Below, piece by piece: positions 62,608-64,000 of a stretch of 64,000 nt of DNA; positions within the stretch are counted from its first letter, which is position 1, and each line of letters begins with the position of its first letter. Origin of the DNA: Bradyrhizobium sp. 132 (GTDB taxonomy: Bacteria > Pseudomonadota > Alphaproteobacteria > Rhizobiales > Xanthobacteraceae). The notes under the pieces are model-generated. The model saw only the letters and a list, made by a program, of their open reading frames with translations, did not search any database and was not told the DNA's origin. The stretch lies in contig NZ_JADPKY010000114.1 of the NCBI RefSeq assembly GCF_023074185.1, positions 1 through 64,000 of the forward strand, in the 5' to 3' direction. A program made the position numbers and the translations under genes.

Positions 62608-63822
62608 TTACGGGCGCGCCTCTGTCAACAGCCGCTGAGAAAGGACAGCCTCAACACTTTCCGATACCTCAACTCCGACAACTGGACGACCCGGCTCAAC
62701 CGTATATTTTAAGGCCGTACTACGATGCATCCGGGTAAACCGATCCAGTGCACAAACACAGGACGTGCGCAGCGTTCCGATTTCGCCGCCGTGATGCTCC
62801 ACGACTGGCGAAATGGTCGCAACCCTGGGAAAGTCCGCTTTCCCCTTTAGCCAACCTGGCTTGAGCGGTGCACTCCCTTTACCTGACGACAGCCAGCGGA
62901 ATACCTCGTGAATGCATCTCTGCGGATAATATTCGGACAGCCGGTACAGATCCCTATAAAATTGCGGTTTCTGGTGGAAGAGTTCTTCACCGACCAGTAG
63001 CACCGAGACCGCCACGATACGGGCCGAGAAGCGGCCGCTTGGACCAAGCGTATTCTTATAAGGATTCTTTCCGTAAAACACACGAAATTGGCCAAATAAG
63101 TCCGGCGACATATGTTCATAAAAGCGCGTCAGAACATTGTTTGCTGACTCAAGGCGCTCCAGGCATGTCGCAAGACATTGCCCCGCATCCACGTCGGCCA
63201 CATCACGCAACTTGAGCAGAGCGTCCATTGCTGACTGCAATTCGCTCTCGATGATCTGGTGGCCCAAGCAAAAATCTCGCTCCTCGACGCCGGCCGCGCC
63301 GAGGCAGTATACGCGTGGATCGTTCTGCAGCGGATTCGTAAGGATCATATCTTCATAGGAGAGGACCTCAATGCCAGGCCGCCGTTGACAAGTCGAGCGC
63401 GCAAGGCGGATCAGTACCTCTCCCACCGTCAGCTCGGCGTCCACGGGATGAAGGCCGGCAAACGCAGACATCTGATAAGCACAATTTACGAGATATTGGA
63501 TGTCTGTCTTAGCGATCTCGAAGTCCGACTGCGGCAGACTTAGCAGCTGCGCTTCATAGTCCGCCTCCGCAATCAGCGCGTTGATATTACGCCCAAGAGC
63601 CTTAACCGCTTCATCTGGTCGTTCACTGCATTTGATCTCCGCAATGCAGTGCGGCAGTTGATCGGCGACAAAATTGCTGACAAGCCCAAGCGGGCGTTCT
63701 CGCTGCCGGCGATCAATGCTATCGGACAGATGCGAAAATATCTCCTCCGCCTGGCAGGGCGAGCCTTGCGGGGTGGAAACGGAAAAAGGAGCGACCATAA
63801 ATGAGCGCGCACGCGACTTCAT
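62608..63822 (-). CDS. PrnB/IDO-superfamily-like haem protein (tentative)
   Basis: A 404-residue protein. The region ending FYEHMSPDLFGQFRVFYGKN, then NTLGPSGRFSARIVAVSVLL, resembles the substrate/haem pocket of the indoleamine dioxygenase and PrnB superfamily (R-x-F...GPSG). HEVFRWLSSGKG and PVVEHHGGEIGTLRTSC follow. PrnB acts in pyrrolnitrin synthesis on a chlorinated tryptophan. No other prn gene is seen. The start is uncertain: ATG at 63822 or 63798, neither with a clear ribosome site. Confidence 0.5.
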   Translation of the reverse strand: MKSRARSFMVAPFSVSTPQGSPCQAEEIFSHLSDSIDRRQRERPLGLVSNFVADQLPHCIAEIKCSERPDEAVKALGRNINALIAEADYEAQLLSLPQSDFEIAKTDIQYLVNCAYQMSAFAGLHPVDAELTVGEVLIRLARSTCQRRPGIEVLSYEDMILTNPLQNDPRVYCLGAAGVEERDFCLGHQIIESELQSAMDALLKLRDVADVDAGQCLATCLERLESANNVLTRFYEHMSPDLFGQFRVFYGKNPYKNTLGPSGRFSARIVAVSVLLVGEELFHQKPQFYRDLYRLSEYYPQRCIHEVFRWLSSGKGSAPLKPGWLKGKADFPRVATISPVVEHHGGEIGTLRTSCVCALDRFTRMHRSTALKYTVEPGRPVVGVEVSESVEAVLSQRLLTEARP

Positions 63823-64000
63823 CGAAACGCAACTTGCATTTCGGCACTTGACCCGTATCGTGCGGCCGGTGAGTAATCGTGCTTTTCGAGCAGATCAGTT
63901 CGTTTGTCTCTTATCCTACTGTCGTTGTACGCGACCCGCTCGAGTATATTGTTCGAGAAAAATAGGAGCGATACGGCGCCCGAATTGATAGTGCCGGCGG

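Larger units (their letters stand above)
52380..64000. mobile_element. Integrated genomic element (left part, runs past window end)
   Basis: It begins at the tRNA-Val 3'-half junction and contains integrase, excisionase-like gene, hipBA, an oxidase, several pseudogenes, an avidin-like gene, GNAT and PrnB-like genes. Gene density and GC content drop compared with the region to the left. No second copy of the tRNA sequence is seen up to 64000, so the right boundary is outside the window. Confidence 0.75.

Overview
The window comes from a high-GC alphaproteobacterium, most likely a Bradyrhizobium. The clues are a compact 999-residue PutA without an N-terminal DNA-binding domain, a DUF3551 protein, an avidin-like protein of the bradavidin kind, and several families of palindromic intergenic repeats. 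All calls are reading-based; no database search was run.

Layout, left part (1-46.4 kb): ordinary chromosomal genes in short operons. From the left these are a cyclic-nucleotide-binding protein coupled to a metallo-beta-lactamase-fold hydrolase; an Ala/Pro-rich membrane protein; a CxxCH protein and a 56-residue membrane protein; a GST; a CaiB-type CoA-transferase; putA with a divergent Lrp-type regulator; a cold-shock protein; sulfite dehydrogenase sorA with its cytochrome sorB; and a redox-sensor-like adenylate cyclase (cytochrome b-like membrane part, 2Fe-2S domain, class III cyclase). Next come a GT39 glycosyltransferase, a YcjX/DUF697 pair, a hemolysin III protein, an SDR, and a LysR-controlled operon (acyl-CoA dehydrogenase, CoA-transferase, MaoC-like dehydratase, benzoylformate decarboxylase-like enzyme). 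These are followed by two tandem CYP153-like P450s, a DUF898 protein with an M48 protease, a URC-type pyrimidine catabolism operon (atypical upp, URC4, URC1), a VOC protein, a threonine synthase-like enzyme, a methyltransferase, a DUF2927 protein, an L,D-transpeptidase, a second orphan TPP enzyme, a possible PD-(D/E)XK protein, an animal-type haem peroxidase and small secreted proteins.

Transition (46.4-52.3 kb): a degenerate tRNA 3'-end sequence, then a TPR-like secreted protein, two hypotheticals, a caspase-like gene broken by one frameshift, and a vapBC pair whose toxin has lost its middle.

Right part (52.38 kb to the window end): an integrated element. Its left junction is the 3' half of a tRNA-Val(CAC), exact from the anticodon loop to CCA on the minus strand, followed by a tyrosine integrase and an excisionase-like gene. 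The cargo is hipBA, an intact DadA-like oxidase beside a wrecked ornithine cyclodeaminase, a broken cold-shock gene, an avidin-like secreted protein, a small lipoprotein candidate, a GNAT acetyltransferase and a PrnB/IDO-superfamily-like protein. Genes are sparse and remnants common. The other end of the element lies outside the window.
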